DNA from: Sandaracinaceae bacterium
GTDB taxonomy: Bacteria > Myxococcota_A > Polyangia > Polyangiales > Sandaracinaceae
DNA length: 64,000 bases
Assembly (NCBI GenBank): GCA_019637095.1
Contig: JAHBWG010000006.1
Span: 62,001 to 126,000 of the forward strand
Direction of reading: 5' to 3'
The notes beneath the pieces are model-generated. The model was not told the DNA's origin and did not search any database. It worked only from the letters and a program-made list of their open reading frames with translations. The position numbers and the translations under genes were made by a program. Below, piece after piece: positions 17,989 through 25,839 of the stretch. Positions within the stretch are counted from its first letter, which is position 1. Each line of letters begins with the position of its first letter.

Positions 17989-19476
17989 TCATCTCCGTCG
18001 GCGGCGCGGCGCCGGCGGCGGCGGCGCGAGGAGGCTCGGCGTGTCGATCGCTTCGGTGTCCACCTCGACGAGGCGGCGCTCGACGAGGGTGCGGCGCGCG
18101 CGCGCGCCGAACAGGACCGAGATCCCCAACGTCAGCGCCGCGGCCACGGCGCTGCCGACCTCCTCGCGGCCGTCGGTGCGGTCCTCCATGCACACGCGCG
18201 GCCCCGTCGGATCCGTCGCGCACGTGCAGAGCCCGAGGCCCCGGACGCGGCACAGCGCGCCGCCCCCGGGGACCAGCCCCGCCACCTCGCGTCCGGTCGG
18301 CTCGTACGGCTCGACGAACCGATCCGCGTCGGGCGCGGGCGCGAGCCGGTAGGTCCCCTCCCACGGCACGAGACGCAGGGTCTCGCGGCGCGCGGGCGGC
18401 GCGCTCGTCGCGATCGGATCGGTCGTCGCGAGCGGCTCGAGGAAGATGTCCACCTCGAGCGTCCGGAGCCCATCGACCACGCGCTCTTCGAGCACCCAGA
18501 GCGTCGTGTGCCCCTCCTCGACGACCGGCTCGCCGTCGCGCCGCCGCGCCTGCGCCCAGCGCCAACGCGCGCCTGCGACGAGCGGGAACGCGGGATCGGG
18601 CGCGTCGTCGATCGCGAGCCCGTCGATCACGAGCTCGACCTCGACGGGTCCGCGCCGGCGCGCGATCGCGACGTGGAACGGGCCCGGCGTCGCGGGCGCG
18701 TCGAGCGCCACCGGCGCGGCGAGCGACCACTCCGCCCGGTGCGCGCCGGACAGCGACGCGCGATGGCGGCGCCGCGCCGCGAGCGCCTCGAGGTCCGCGG
18801 GCGAGCCGGCGTCGTGCACCACGTAGCGCGCCGTCTGGAAACCCAGGAAGGACTCCGAGCGCACGCCGAGCTCGGACAGCGCGTCGAGCGCGACGAGGCG
18901 CCGCTGCCCGACGTGCGCGAGGAGCGGCTCGCTCGGCGCGAGCGCCGGGAGCGGCGCCACCGCGTCGATCGCGGCGCGCTCGTCGAGCACCGGCCGCGCG
19001 GCGGCGAGCACGGCGAGCCCGGCGCCGAACGCGAGGAGGGCCGTCGTGATCCGCACCGCCTGCTGCGCGTAGAGCCGGTCGAGCCAGGCGGGCCCGTCGA
19101 CGATCGTCGCGGCGAGCACGCCCGCGGCGATGAACGTCGCGTACCAACCGACGCGCCCGACGTCGTCGAAGCGCGCGGCGAGCTCCGGGAACAGGCTCAG
19201 CGCGCTGCCCGCGGTGACGTCGCGCGGGCGCGCCGCGATCCACGCGCCGACCACGCCGACCAGCCCCAGCCCGAGCGGCAGCGCCGCGCTCACCACCCGC
19301 GGGAGCGCCTTGCGCGCGGGCCAGACGCCGAGCACGACCGCCGCTGCGACGGCGAAGAACGCGAACGTGAGCGCGCTCGCCTCCCAGGCCGCGGCGCGCG
19401 CCTCCCACGCCGGCAACGCCGCGAGCCTCACGCGGACCTCGTGCGCGTCGAGGGCTCGGATGAAGAGCTCGTTCAT
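17989..19476 (-). CDS. large membrane protein, unknown function
   Basis: 495 aa. The first third has about four or five membrane segments (ALTFAFFAVAAAVVLGVWPA, AALPLGLGLVGVVGAWIAA, VGWYATFIAAGVLAATIV, ITTALLAFGAGLAVLAA). A long soluble region follows with a Cys pair cluster (ALCRVRGLGLCTCATDP...RVCMED), then one C-terminal helix (VAAALTLGISVLFGA) and a Pro/Arg-rich tail. ATG 19476 is preceded by GAGGAG and by TACGCT further upstream. No known domain is recognised. It is followed by the small lipoprotein gene with an ATGA at the junction, so the two may work together. Confidence 0.6.
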   Translation of the reverse strand: MNELFIRALDAHEVRVRLAALPAWEARAAAWEASALTFAFFAVAAAVVLGVWPARKALPRVVSAALPLGLGLVGVVGAWIAARPRDVTAGSALSLFPELAARFDDVGRVGWYATFIAAGVLAATIVDGPAWLDRLYAQQAVRITTALLAFGAGLAVLAAARPVLDERAAIDAVAPLPALAPSEPLLAHVGQRRLVALDALSELGVRSESFLGFQTARYVVHDAGSPADLEALAARRRHRASLSGAHRAEWSLAAPVALDAPATPGPFHVAIARRRGPVEVELVIDGLAIDDAPDPAFPLVAGARWRWAQARRRDGEPVVEEGHTTLWVLEERVVDGLRTLEVDIFLEPLATTDPIATSAPPARRETLRLVPWEGTYRLAPAPDADRFVEPYEPTGREVAGLVPGGGALCRVRGLGLCTCATDPTGPRVCMEDRTDGREEVGSAVAAALTLGISVLFGARARRTLVERRLVEVDTEAIDTPSLLAPPPPAPRRRRR

Positions 19477-19671
19477 GCGCGCTCCTCGCGCGAGCGTACG
19501 CGCCGAGCGCGCGCGGCCTTCCCGCGCCTCGAAGACGGTCGATCCGTCGCGCGCCCGCGCGGTCGATGGATCGAGCGCCACACTGCGAGCACACACGCTG
19601 CGAGGTGGCGCAGCCGCGCAGCCCCGTTCGAAGACTCGAACCGAGACTGTCGACGGATCGCGCTCCGCGCC
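19477..19671. other. intergenic region, no gene seen
   Basis: 195 bp between the CBS stop and the membrane-protein start, both on the minus strand. A TACGCT -10-like hexamer lies 14 bases before ATG 19476. A 6-bp hairpin GTTCGA-AGAC-TCGAAC (19626-19641) resembles a tRNA T-arm by chance only. I see no coding or RNA gene. Confidence 0.5.
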
Positions 19672-21045
19672 TCAGCCCGAGCGCTTGGTGAGGTAGTCGA
19701 TCAGATCGATCTTCGTGACGATGCCGACCACGCGCCCCGCGTCGACCACGATCGCGACGCCGGCGTCGGCGAGCGTCGCCTGCAGCACCTCGATCCGCGT
19801 GTCCGGCGTCGCGGTCGCGTAGTGGCTCTCGACGAGCGGCTCGACCGCGCCCTCGAGCGAGCTCTCGCCGCTGACGAGGTAGCGCAACAGATCGACCTCG
19901 GACACGACGCCGAGCAGCTCGTCGCCCTGCATCACGGGGAGCTGGGAGATGCCGTGGGCCTTGATGCGCGCGACCACGTCGCGCACGCGATCGTGCGCCT
20001 TGGCCGTGATGACCGACTCGTTGCCCTTCACGCGCAGCAGCTCGCGCACGGTGCCGAGCCCCTCGTCGTCCTCGAGGAACCCGTTCTCGCGCATCCACGC
20101 GTCGTCGAAGATCTTCGAGAGGTAGCCGCTCGCGCGGTCGGGCAGGATCGCGACGACGCGCGGGCTGCCGCCGCGCGCGCGCGCCCACGCGAGCGCCCCC
20201 GCGACCACGGCGCCGCTCGAGCCCCCCACGCCGAGGCCCTCGAGCCGCACCAGATCGCGCGTCGTGCGGAACGCCTCGCCGTCCTCGACCTGCACCACCG
20301 CGTCGACGCGCGACAGCTCGAGGATCCGCGGCACGAAGTCGGCGCCGATCCCCTCGAGCTGATAGGCCGACGGGTGCGTCACGCGGCCGCTCGCGGCGAG
20401 CTCCGCGAAGATCGACCCGCGCGGCTCGACGCCGACGACCGCCACGTCCGGCCGCTGCGCCTTCAGGTAGCGCGAGAGCCCCATCGCCGTCGCGCCCGAG
20501 CCGATGCCGACCACCACCGCGTCGATCGCCCCGCCGGTCTGCTCCCACAGCTCGGGGCCGAGCGAGGCCGCGTACGCCGCCGGGCCCTCGGTGGAGTCGA
20601 ACTGGTTCACCAGCCACGCGTTCGGCGTCCCGCTCGCGAGGCGCCTCGCGACCGAGCGCATGGAGCGCGGGTCGTCGGGCTCGACCGCGCTCGGCGCGAC
20701 CACGACACGCGCGCCGTACGCGCGGAGCGCGGCGATCTTCTCGGGCCCGATCTTGTCGGGCACGACGCAGACGCACTTGTAGCCGCGGACGGCCGCGACG
20801 AGCGCGAGCGCCGCGCCGGTGTTGCCCGTCGTCGCCTCGACGATCGTCCCGCCCGGGGAGAGCGCGCCCGAGGCCGCCGCCGCGTCGACGAGCGCGCACG
20901 CCATGCGGTCCTTGGACGAGCCGCTCGGCGAGAGGAACTCGCACTTGGCGTAGAGCTCCGCCCCGAGGTCCGCGCCGATCTTGTTCAGCCGCACGAGCGG
21001 CGTCGCCCCCACCGCCTCCAGGATGCTCTTTGCCGGTGCTCGCAT
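19672..21045 (-). CDS. cbs: cystathionine beta-synthase with CBS pair
   Basis: 457-aa PLP-dependent beta-synthase that condenses serine with homocysteine in reverse transsulphuration, or the closely related cysteine-synthase reaction. The PLP lysine is K45 in SPSGSSKDR. The Gly-rich phosphate loop is GIGSGATAMG and the substrate loop is EATTGNTGAA. The catalytic domain covers 1-320. Residues about 335-455 form two CBS motifs (ISQLPVMQGDELLGVVSEVD, GVAIVVDAGRVVGIVTKIDL), the Bateman module that in relatives senses adenosyl ligands. Length matches bacterial CBS proteins with a Bateman module. ATG 21045 has TAAAGG six bases upstream. No sulphur-metabolism neighbour is present. Confidence 0.93.
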   Translation of the reverse strand: MRAPAKSILEAVGATPLVRLNKIGADLGAELYAKCEFLSPSGSSKDRMACALVDAAAASGALSPGGTIVEATTGNTGAALALVAAVRGYKCVCVVPDKIGPEKIAALRAYGARVVVAPSAVEPDDPRSMRSVARRLASGTPNAWLVNQFDSTEGPAAYAASLGPELWEQTGGAIDAVVVGIGSGATAMGLSRYLKAQRPDVAVVGVEPRGSIFAELAASGRVTHPSAYQLEGIGADFVPRILELSRVDAVVQVEDGEAFRTTRDLVRLEGLGVGGSSGAVVAGALAWARARGGSPRVVAILPDRASGYLSKIFDDAWMRENGFLEDDEGLGTVRELLRVKGNESVITAKAHDRVRDVVARIKAHGISQLPVMQGDELLGVVSEVDLLRYLVSGESSLEGAVEPLVESHYATATPDTRIEVLQATLADAGVAIVVDAGRVVGIVTKIDLIDYLTKRSG

Positions 21046-21051
21046 GGCCCG

Positions 21052-21057
21052 CCTTTA
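21052..21057 (-). promoter_or_regulatory. leaderless -10-like element before cbs
   Basis: TAAAGG on the minus strand, six bases before ATG 21045. The TA dinucleotide is at the same distance as in the other leaderless-type starts; the last base does not fit. Confidence 0.25.
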
Positions 21058-21130
21058 CCACCGGCTGGCGGCAGGACCAACCCGTCCCCCGCGTCCGACC
21101 GCCGAGGTCGTCACGGGCGCCCGCGCGGAG

Positions 21131-21136
21131 TACACC
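21131..21136 (+). promoter_or_regulatory. leaderless -10-like element
   Basis: TACACC, seven bases before GTG 21144, in the 98-bp divergent region between cbs and the propeller lipoprotein gene. It supports GTG 21144 as the start. Confidence 0.3.
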
Positions 21137-21143
21137 TCGCGCC

Positions 21144-22157
21144 GTGCGCAGCCTCGCTTGCCTCCTCTCGCTGATCGCCGTCGCGTGCGACGGCGCCCCC
21201 GTCGACCCGGACGCCGCGGTCACGCCCGACGCCGCGGGACGCGACGCGCACGTGTCGTTGCCCGACTCCGCCGTCGAGCCCGACGCCGGCGTCGCGGGCG
21301 CGCCCGTGTGGGTCGGCGCGGGGCCCTGGGGGCTGCGCTCGAGCACGCGCGACGGCGACGCCTGGGAGACGATCGCCAACCCGGCGCAGGCGGACGATCA
21401 CACGCCGGACCTCTTCCGCGCGGTGGCCGTCGGCGGTGGGGTGATCGTCGCGGTCGGCGGCGACCGCAACTCGCGGATCGACCGCTCGCTCGACGGCGTG
21501 CGCTGGGAGGAAGACCTCCACCCGGCGGGCACCCAGTGGCTCGGCGGCGTCGCCTACCTCGACGGCCTCTGGGTCGCGGGCGGCGGCGTCGGCGAGGTGG
21601 TGCGCTCGACGGACGGCGCGCGCACGTGGGAGCGGGGAGGCCGCGCGCCCTCCGCCGTGCGCGCGATCGCCGCGGGCGACGGGCGCTTCGTCGCGGTCGG
21701 GGACGGCGGCATGATCGCCGTGTCGAGCGACGGGCTCGCGTGGGACGATCGCACACGCGCGGGCTCGCTGCGCTTCAGCCAGGTGGCGCACCACGCCGGC
21801 ACGTGGCTCGTCGCGGGCAGCGAGTGGAACGGCGGCGGCTTCGACACGGAGTGCTTCGTCTCGACCGACACGATCACCTGGACGCCGTGCCCCTTCGACG
21901 GCGGCGCGATCCGCGGCGTGTTCGTGACCGACGGGCGCCTCTTCGTCGCGCACGCGAGCGGTCACGAGCACACCCGGGACGGCGCGCGCTGGGAGCGGGG
22001 CGCCGCGCAGATCCCCGCGCACGTGTTCCTCGCCGACGGACGCTGGGTCGGCGCCGAGGACGACCGCCGGTACGCGGGCGCGAGCCTCGACGCGCTCGCG
22101 CAGACGCGCGCCGATCGCGGCTTCCGCGCGTTCGCGTGGGGCCGGCTCGCCCCCTGA
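21144..22157 (+). CDS. lipoprotein with BNR/propeller-like repeats
   Basis: 337-aa secreted lipoprotein from GTG 21144. The signal LACLLSLIAVAC ends in a lipobox cysteine and is followed by an Asp/Ala/Pro-rich spacer typical of surface lipoproteins. The mature part has repeated blades of about 40-45 residues with the pattern S-x-DG-x-x-W (RSLDGVRWEED, RSTDGARTWERG, VSSDGLAWDDRT, STDTITWTPC, HTRDGARWERG), as in BNR/Asp-box or YCF48-like beta-propellers. These are probably ligand- or protein-binding rather than enzymatic; no sialidase active-site residues are evident. It has no lysine. It stands alone, divergent from cbs and convergent with tsaD. Confidence 0.75.
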   Translation: MRSLACLLSLIAVACDGAPVDPDAAVTPDAAGRDAHVSLPDSAVEPDAGVAGAPVWVGAGPWGLRSSTRDGDAWETIANPAQADDHTPDLFRAVAVGGGVIVAVGGDRNSRIDRSLDGVRWEEDLHPAGTQWLGGVAYLDGLWVAGGGVGEVVRSTDGARTWERGGRAPSAVRAIAAGDGRFVAVGDGGMIAVSSDGLAWDDRTRAGSLRFSQVAHHAGTWLVAGSEWNGGGFDTECFVSTDTITWTPCPFDGGAIRGVFVTDGRLFVAHASGHEHTRDGARWERGAAQIPAHVFLADGRWVGAEDDRRYAGASLDALAQTRADRGFRAFAWGRLAP

Positions 22158-22160
22158 TCG

Positions 22161-23195
22161 TCACGCGCGCTTGGGGAACTTCCCGCGCGCGAGATCGGGC
22201 GTACGCGAGTACGCGGCGAGGTCGAGCCCGTCGCGCGCGCCCTGGGCGAGGCGCAGCGCGCCCGCGTACGCGATCATCGCGGCGTTGTCCGTGCACGAGG
22301 CGATCGGCGGCACGAACAGCGCGACGCCGCGCGCGGCGCACACCTCGGCCGCGCGCGCGCGCAGGCCCCGGTTGGCCGCGACCCCGCCGCCGAGCACCAG
22401 CCGCGGGATGCCGCGGGTCACGCACGCGTGGACGCTCTTGTCGACGAGCACGCGCACCACGCGCGCCTGGAACGCCGCGCACAGATCCGCCGGATCCTCG
22501 GGCACGCCGTGCTCGCGCACGTGGCGCGCGACCGCGGTCTTGAGGCCGGAGAACGAGAAGTCGAGCGTGCGCCGCGAGCTCATCGGGACCGGCAGCTCGA
22601 TCGCGCGCGGATCGCCCGCCGCAGCGAGCCGATCGACGAGCGGCCCGCCCGGGTACCCGAGCCCGAGGAGCTTCGCGACCTTGTCGAACGCCTCACCCGC
22701 CGCGTCGTCGCGCGTCTGCCCCAGGACGTGCGCGACGCCCGGCGCGCTCACCTCGTAGATCGCGGTGTGCCCGCCGCTGACGAGCAGCGCGACGTAGGGG
22801 AGCGCGGGCGCCGGCCCCGCCTCGCCGGGGCGCCGCAGGTACACCGCGAAGAGGTGCCCGATCAGGTGGTCGACCCCGACGAGCGGCAGCCCGCGCGCGA
22901 ACGCGACGCCCTTGGCCGCGCTCAGCCCGACGAGCAGGGCGCCGACGAGCCCCGGCCCGTTCGTGACCGCGACCGCGTCGATCGTGTCGAGCCCGCCCGC
23001 CTCCGCGAGCGCGCGCTCGATCACCGGCACGACGTTCTCCACGTGCGCGCGCGAGGCGAGCTCGGGCACCACGCCACCGTAGGGCGCGTGCACGGCGACC
23101 TGCGAGGCGACGACGTCGGAGAGCACCTCGCCCTCGCTCGTCACCACCGCCGCCGCCGTCTCGTCGCAGGACGACTCGATCCCGAGGACCCGCAC
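22161..23195 (-). CDS. tsaD: tRNA t6A transferase subunit TsaD
   Basis: 344-aa TsaD/Kae1 (formerly Gcp), the ASKHA-fold catalytic subunit that transfers the threonylcarbamoyl group to A37 of ANN-decoding tRNAs. It has the N-terminal GIESSCDETAAAVV, the metal-binding HLIGH (HxxxH), GPGLVGALLVG, the nucleotide-binding LVSGGHTAIY, and GGVAANRGLR; all key residues are present and length is standard. It starts with GTG 23195, six bases after the stop of the preceding lipoprotein gene, so it is the last gene of the nudC-like/lipoprotein/tsaD run. Essential in most bacteria. Confidence 0.97.
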   Translation of the reverse strand: MRVLGIESSCDETAAAVVTSEGEVLSDVVASQVAVHAPYGGVVPELASRAHVENVVPVIERALAEAGGLDTIDAVAVTNGPGLVGALLVGLSAAKGVAFARGLPLVGVDHLIGHLFAVYLRRPGEAGPAPALPYVALLVSGGHTAIYEVSAPGVAHVLGQTRDDAAGEAFDKVAKLLGLGYPGGPLVDRLAAAGDPRAIELPVPMSSRRTLDFSFSGLKTAVARHVREHGVPEDPADLCAAFQARVVRVLVDKSVHACVTRGIPRLVLGGGVAANRGLRARAAEVCAARGVALFVPPIASCTDNAAMIAYAGALRLAQGARDGLDLAAYSRTPDLARGKFPKRA

Positions 23196-23201
23196 GCCGC
23201 T

Positions 23202-23696
23202 TCACTCCGGCTCGCGCGCGAGGCGGAACAGGCCGAAGTAGTCGTCGGGCCCGCTGCCGCCGCCGGCGACGATGCGCACCTCGAGCGAGCCGTCGCCCAT
23301 CAGGCTCACGAACGCGAACGGCTCGCGCCCCGCGAGCGGCCCCTCCGCCGGGTGCATCGCGAAGATGTAGTTGCGGACGCGCGAGCCGCCGGGGATCTCG
23401 TACTCGCTCAACGCGTCGTGGGTGAGCGGCACGATCGGCTCGAGCGCCACGAGCGACAGCGCGCCGTCGCTCGTCGTGACGCGGCCGGGCGGGTCCGACA
23501 GCGAGGTGGCGCGCCGCGGGTCGAACGTCATCGACAGCACGGTGGCCGGCGCGAACCCGCGCCGCAGGATCGGCGGGTCCTCCACGCCGATCACCGTCCC
23601 CCGGTACACCTCGCCGGGCCCGGTCGCGTACCCGCCGAGGTCGCTGCACGCGCTGAGCGCGAGGAGCGTGGTCAGGATGGTCGGCGCGCGGGGCAC
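23202..23696 (-). CDS. small lipoprotein, unknown function
   Basis: 164 aa. The signal peptide MPRAPTILTTLLALSAC ends in a clear lipobox (LSAC). The mature protein is about 148 residues with beta-rich segments (YRGTVIGVEDPPILRRGF, ATVLSMTFDPRRA, RNYIFAMHPAEGPLAGREP, VSLMGDGSLEVRIV) and no recognised family. GTG 23696 is preceded, exactly six bases upstream, by TATGCT, which overlaps the 16-bp gap after the Nudix gene; this suggests an internal leaderless promoter in addition to read-through. Confidence 0.7.
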   Translation of the reverse strand: MPRAPTILTTLLALSACSDLGGYATGPGEVYRGTVIGVEDPPILRRGFAPATVLSMTFDPRRATSLSDPPGRVTTSDGALSLVALEPIVPLTHDALSEYEIPGGSRVRNYIFAMHPAEGPLAGREPFAFVSLMGDGSLEVRIVAGGGSGPDDYFGLFRLAREPE

Positions 23697-23702
23697 GGCG
23701 GG

Positions 23703-23708
23703 AGCATA
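23703..23708 (-). promoter_or_regulatory. leaderless promoter -10 hexamer
   Basis: TATGCT on the minus strand, exactly six bases before GTG 23696, in the short gap after the Nudix gene. It is one of the best examples of the TANNNT-N6-start pattern in this window. Confidence 0.4.
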
Positions 23709-23712
23709 GCGC

Positions 23713-24573
23713 TCAGCGCCCCTCGGCCCAGGCGCGGATGACGTGGTGGGCGAGCGAGAACGGCGGCGGGACGAAGAAGCCCTGGGGCGCGAGCGCCTCG
23801 CCCCGGCTCACCCAGCGCGCGTCCTCGAGCTCCTCTCCGTCGAGCGTGACGTCGGTCGTCAGCGCGTCGGCGACGAAGCCGATCATCAGCGAGCGCGGGA
23901 ACGGCCACGGCTGCGACGCGACGTAGCGCGGCCGCGCGACCTCGAGCCCGACCTCCTCGCGCGTCTCGCGTCGGACGCAGTCCTCGAGCGACTCGCCCGG
24001 CTCCACGAACCCCGCGAGCGCGGAGTACATCCCGGGCGGGAAGCGCGGCTGCCGCGCGAGCAGGCACCGCTCGCCGTCGACCACCAGGATCATCACCGCC
24101 GGATCGGTGCGCGGGAACTCGCGCGTGCCGTCCTCGGTCTCGCGCGCGAAGCCCGCCTCGACCGGGCGCGTCGGCCGGCCGCTCTTGGGATCGAAGCGGT
24201 GGCTCGTGTGCCACGCCGCCATCGCGCGCGCGTACCCGAGCAGCGCGACGTCGTCGTCCGAGAGCTGCGGGCCCGCGACGAACAGGTCGAGGAACGTCCC
24301 GCGCTCGATCGGCGGCGGCGCCTCGGGCGGCAGCTCGACCATGAAGACGGGCACGCCCGCGTCGAGGCCGAGGAACGCCACCTCGCGCGCACCCTCGAGC
24401 AGGCCCGGCGCCTCGCCGACGCGCAGCACGAGCGCGCGCGCGGGGCGCCCCTCGACGAGGCACTTGCCCCGCCAGATCGGCACGAGGCGCGTCGCCTCGT
24501 CCGCGCGCGCGGCGGCGAGGAAGGCGTCGTCTCGGCGCAGGTGCGCCGCGCGCTCGAGCGGACCTCGGGTCAT
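23713..24573 (-). CDS. nudC: NudC-type Nudix hydrolase lacking zinc cysteines
   Basis: 286-aa protein of the NudC/NADH pyrophosphatase family, which splits NAD(H) to AMP and NMN(H) and removes NAD caps from RNA. The Nudix box is intact (GFVEPGESLEDCVRRET-REEVGL), and the NudC-specific SQPWPFPxS motif is present (SQPWPFPRSLMIGF), which distinguishes it from generic Nudix enzymes. The usual four-Cys zinc ribbon just before the Nudix domain is missing: the region reads HRFDPKSGRPT and GFARETEDGTREFPRTDP. ATG 24573 is the only methionine that gives the usual N-terminal domain length. It diverges from the kinase at 24745 and leads the run ending in tsaD. Confidence 0.88.
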   Translation of the reverse strand: MTRGPLERAAHLRRDDAFLAAARADEATRLVPIWRGKCLVEGRPARALVLRVGEAPGLLEGAREVAFLGLDAGVPVFMVELPPEAPPPIERGTFLDLFVAGPQLSDDDVALLGYARAMAAWHTSHRFDPKSGRPTRPVEAGFARETEDGTREFPRTDPAVMILVVDGERCLLARQPRFPPGMYSALAGFVEPGESLEDCVRRETREEVGLEVARPRYVASQPWPFPRSLMIGFVADALTTDVTLDGEELEDARWVSRGEALAPQGFFVPPPFSLAHHVIRAWAEGR

Positions 24574-24638
24574 GGGCCCGAGTGTGGGGCCTCCGTGCCA
24601 GGTGCGTAAGGCGCGACGCAGCATTTCGTGAACCGTCC

Positions 24639-24674
24639 CCCGCGAACCGCGCAACGATTGTCTCGGTTCGCGGG
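24639..24674. promoter_or_regulatory. 10-bp inverted repeat between nudC and kinase
   Basis: Perfect arms CCCGCGAACC (24639-24648) and GGTTCGCGGG (24665-24674) around a 16-base AT-richer spacer, in the 171-bp divergent intergenic region 24574-24744. The size and placement suggest a dimeric-repressor operator or an attenuator-like stem. No other gene is visible in the gap. Confidence 0.45.
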
Positions 24675-24744
24675 CTCCGTTCGCGATCCGCGCCACGTTC
24701 GGCGCGCCGGCACGGGCGCTGCAAATCCACGAAGCACCCCCTCG

Positions 24745-25839
24745 ATGACCACCCCCCGCAGCAGCGCCACCCACCTCACGCTCGTCGACGGATCCCGCCG
24801 CACGCGGCCGAGCCTGGAGCGCATCGCCTCACCGGCGCGCTCGCTCGCGGACCGCACGCTCCCCGACGAGACGACCGGCCTCTGGCGCCGCCCCGAGCTC
24901 CCGCGCCCGTTCGGCGCGTACGTCCTCGAAGAGCGCCTCGGCGCGGGCGGCATGGGCGCCGTGTACCGAGCCACGCGCGCCGACGGAGGCCCGCCGGTGG
25001 CGGTCAAGGTCCTCTCCGAGCACCTCGTCGGCGGGGAAGGCGCGGAGCGATTCCGTAGAGAGATCGGCGCGCTCGCCGAGCTCGCGCACCCCTCGATCGT
25101 GCGCCTCCTCGATCACGGCTGGGTCGAGGACCAGCCGTTCTACGTGATGGAGCTCGTCGACGGTCCCGACCTCGCGCGGCTCGTCGCCAGAGAGGGCCCG
25201 CAGCCGCCCGCGCGCGTCGCCGCGATCGTGCGCGACCTCGCCGAGGGCCTCGCGCACGCCCACGGCCGCGGGTTCGTGCACCGCGACATCAAGCCCTCCA
25301 ACGTCATCCTCGCCCGCGAGCCGGGAGGCGAGCGCGCCAAGCTCCTCGACTTCGGCCTCGTGCTCAGCGCGCGCGGCCTCGGCGAGCGGCTGACCGCGGA
25401 AGACATGTTGCTCGGTACACCCGGCTACATGGCGCCCGAAGGCACCAAGAGCGCGCACGCCGTCGGCCCGCGCGCCGACCTCTACGCGCTCGCGATGATC
25501 GCGTTCTTCCTGCGCACCGGCCGGCATCTGTTCCGCCCGGCGGAGGTCGTCTGCGAAGAGGCGCACGCCGCGGCGCTCGCGCGCGGCCGCGACCTCTTGC
25601 GCGACGCGGGCGGCCTACCCGGCGCGCTCGAGGCGCACGTCCTGTCGCTGCTCGCGTTCGACGCGCGCGAGCGCCCGAGCTCCGCGCAAGCGCTCGCCGA
25701 CTCGATCGCGGCCGACCCGGAGATCGCGCCGTGGACCGCGCGAGACGCCGACGCCTGGCGCGCCCACCTCGCGCCGCCCGCGCGCGAGAGCCGCCCGCCC
25801 CACGCTCACGCTGAGCGGTCGCCCTCTCGAGCGCAGTAG
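24745..25839 (+). CDS. Ser/Thr protein kinase
   Basis: 364-aa Hanks-type kinase without a membrane helix. After about 55 disordered residues the kinase domain runs to about 330: GAGGMGAVY loop, AVKVL lysine, FVHRDIKPSN catalytic loop, LLDFGLVLS, GTPGYMAPEG. All catalytic residues are intact. The tail is Pro/Arg-rich and short. ATG 24745 is chosen because the ORF upstream of it covers the intergenic palindrome and has no domain. The last 34 bp overlap, tail to tail, with the nuclease gene of the large defence operon, so the operon's 3' boundary is inside this gene's coding sequence. Confidence 0.88.
   Translation: MTTPRSSATHLTLVDGSRRTRPSLERIASPARSLADRTLPDETTGLWRRPELPRPFGAYVLEERLGAGGMGAVYRATRADGGPPVAVKVLSEHLVGGEGAERFRREIGALAELAHPSIVRLLDHGWVEDQPFYVMELVDGPDLARLVAREGPQPPARVAAIVRDLAEGLAHAHGRGFVHRDIKPSNVILAREPGGERAKLLDFGLVLSARGLGERLTAEDMLLGTPGYMAPEGTKSAHAVGPRADLYALAMIAFFLRTGRHLFRPAEVVCEEAHAAALARGRDLLRDAGGLPGALEAHVLSLLAFDARERPSSAQALADSIAADPEIAPWTARDADAWRAHLAPPARESRPPHAHAERSPSRAQ

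Noticed and set aside
19626-19641. GTTCGA...TCGAAC as part of a tRNA
   Set aside because: No acceptor stem, anticodon arm or D-arm can be built around it.
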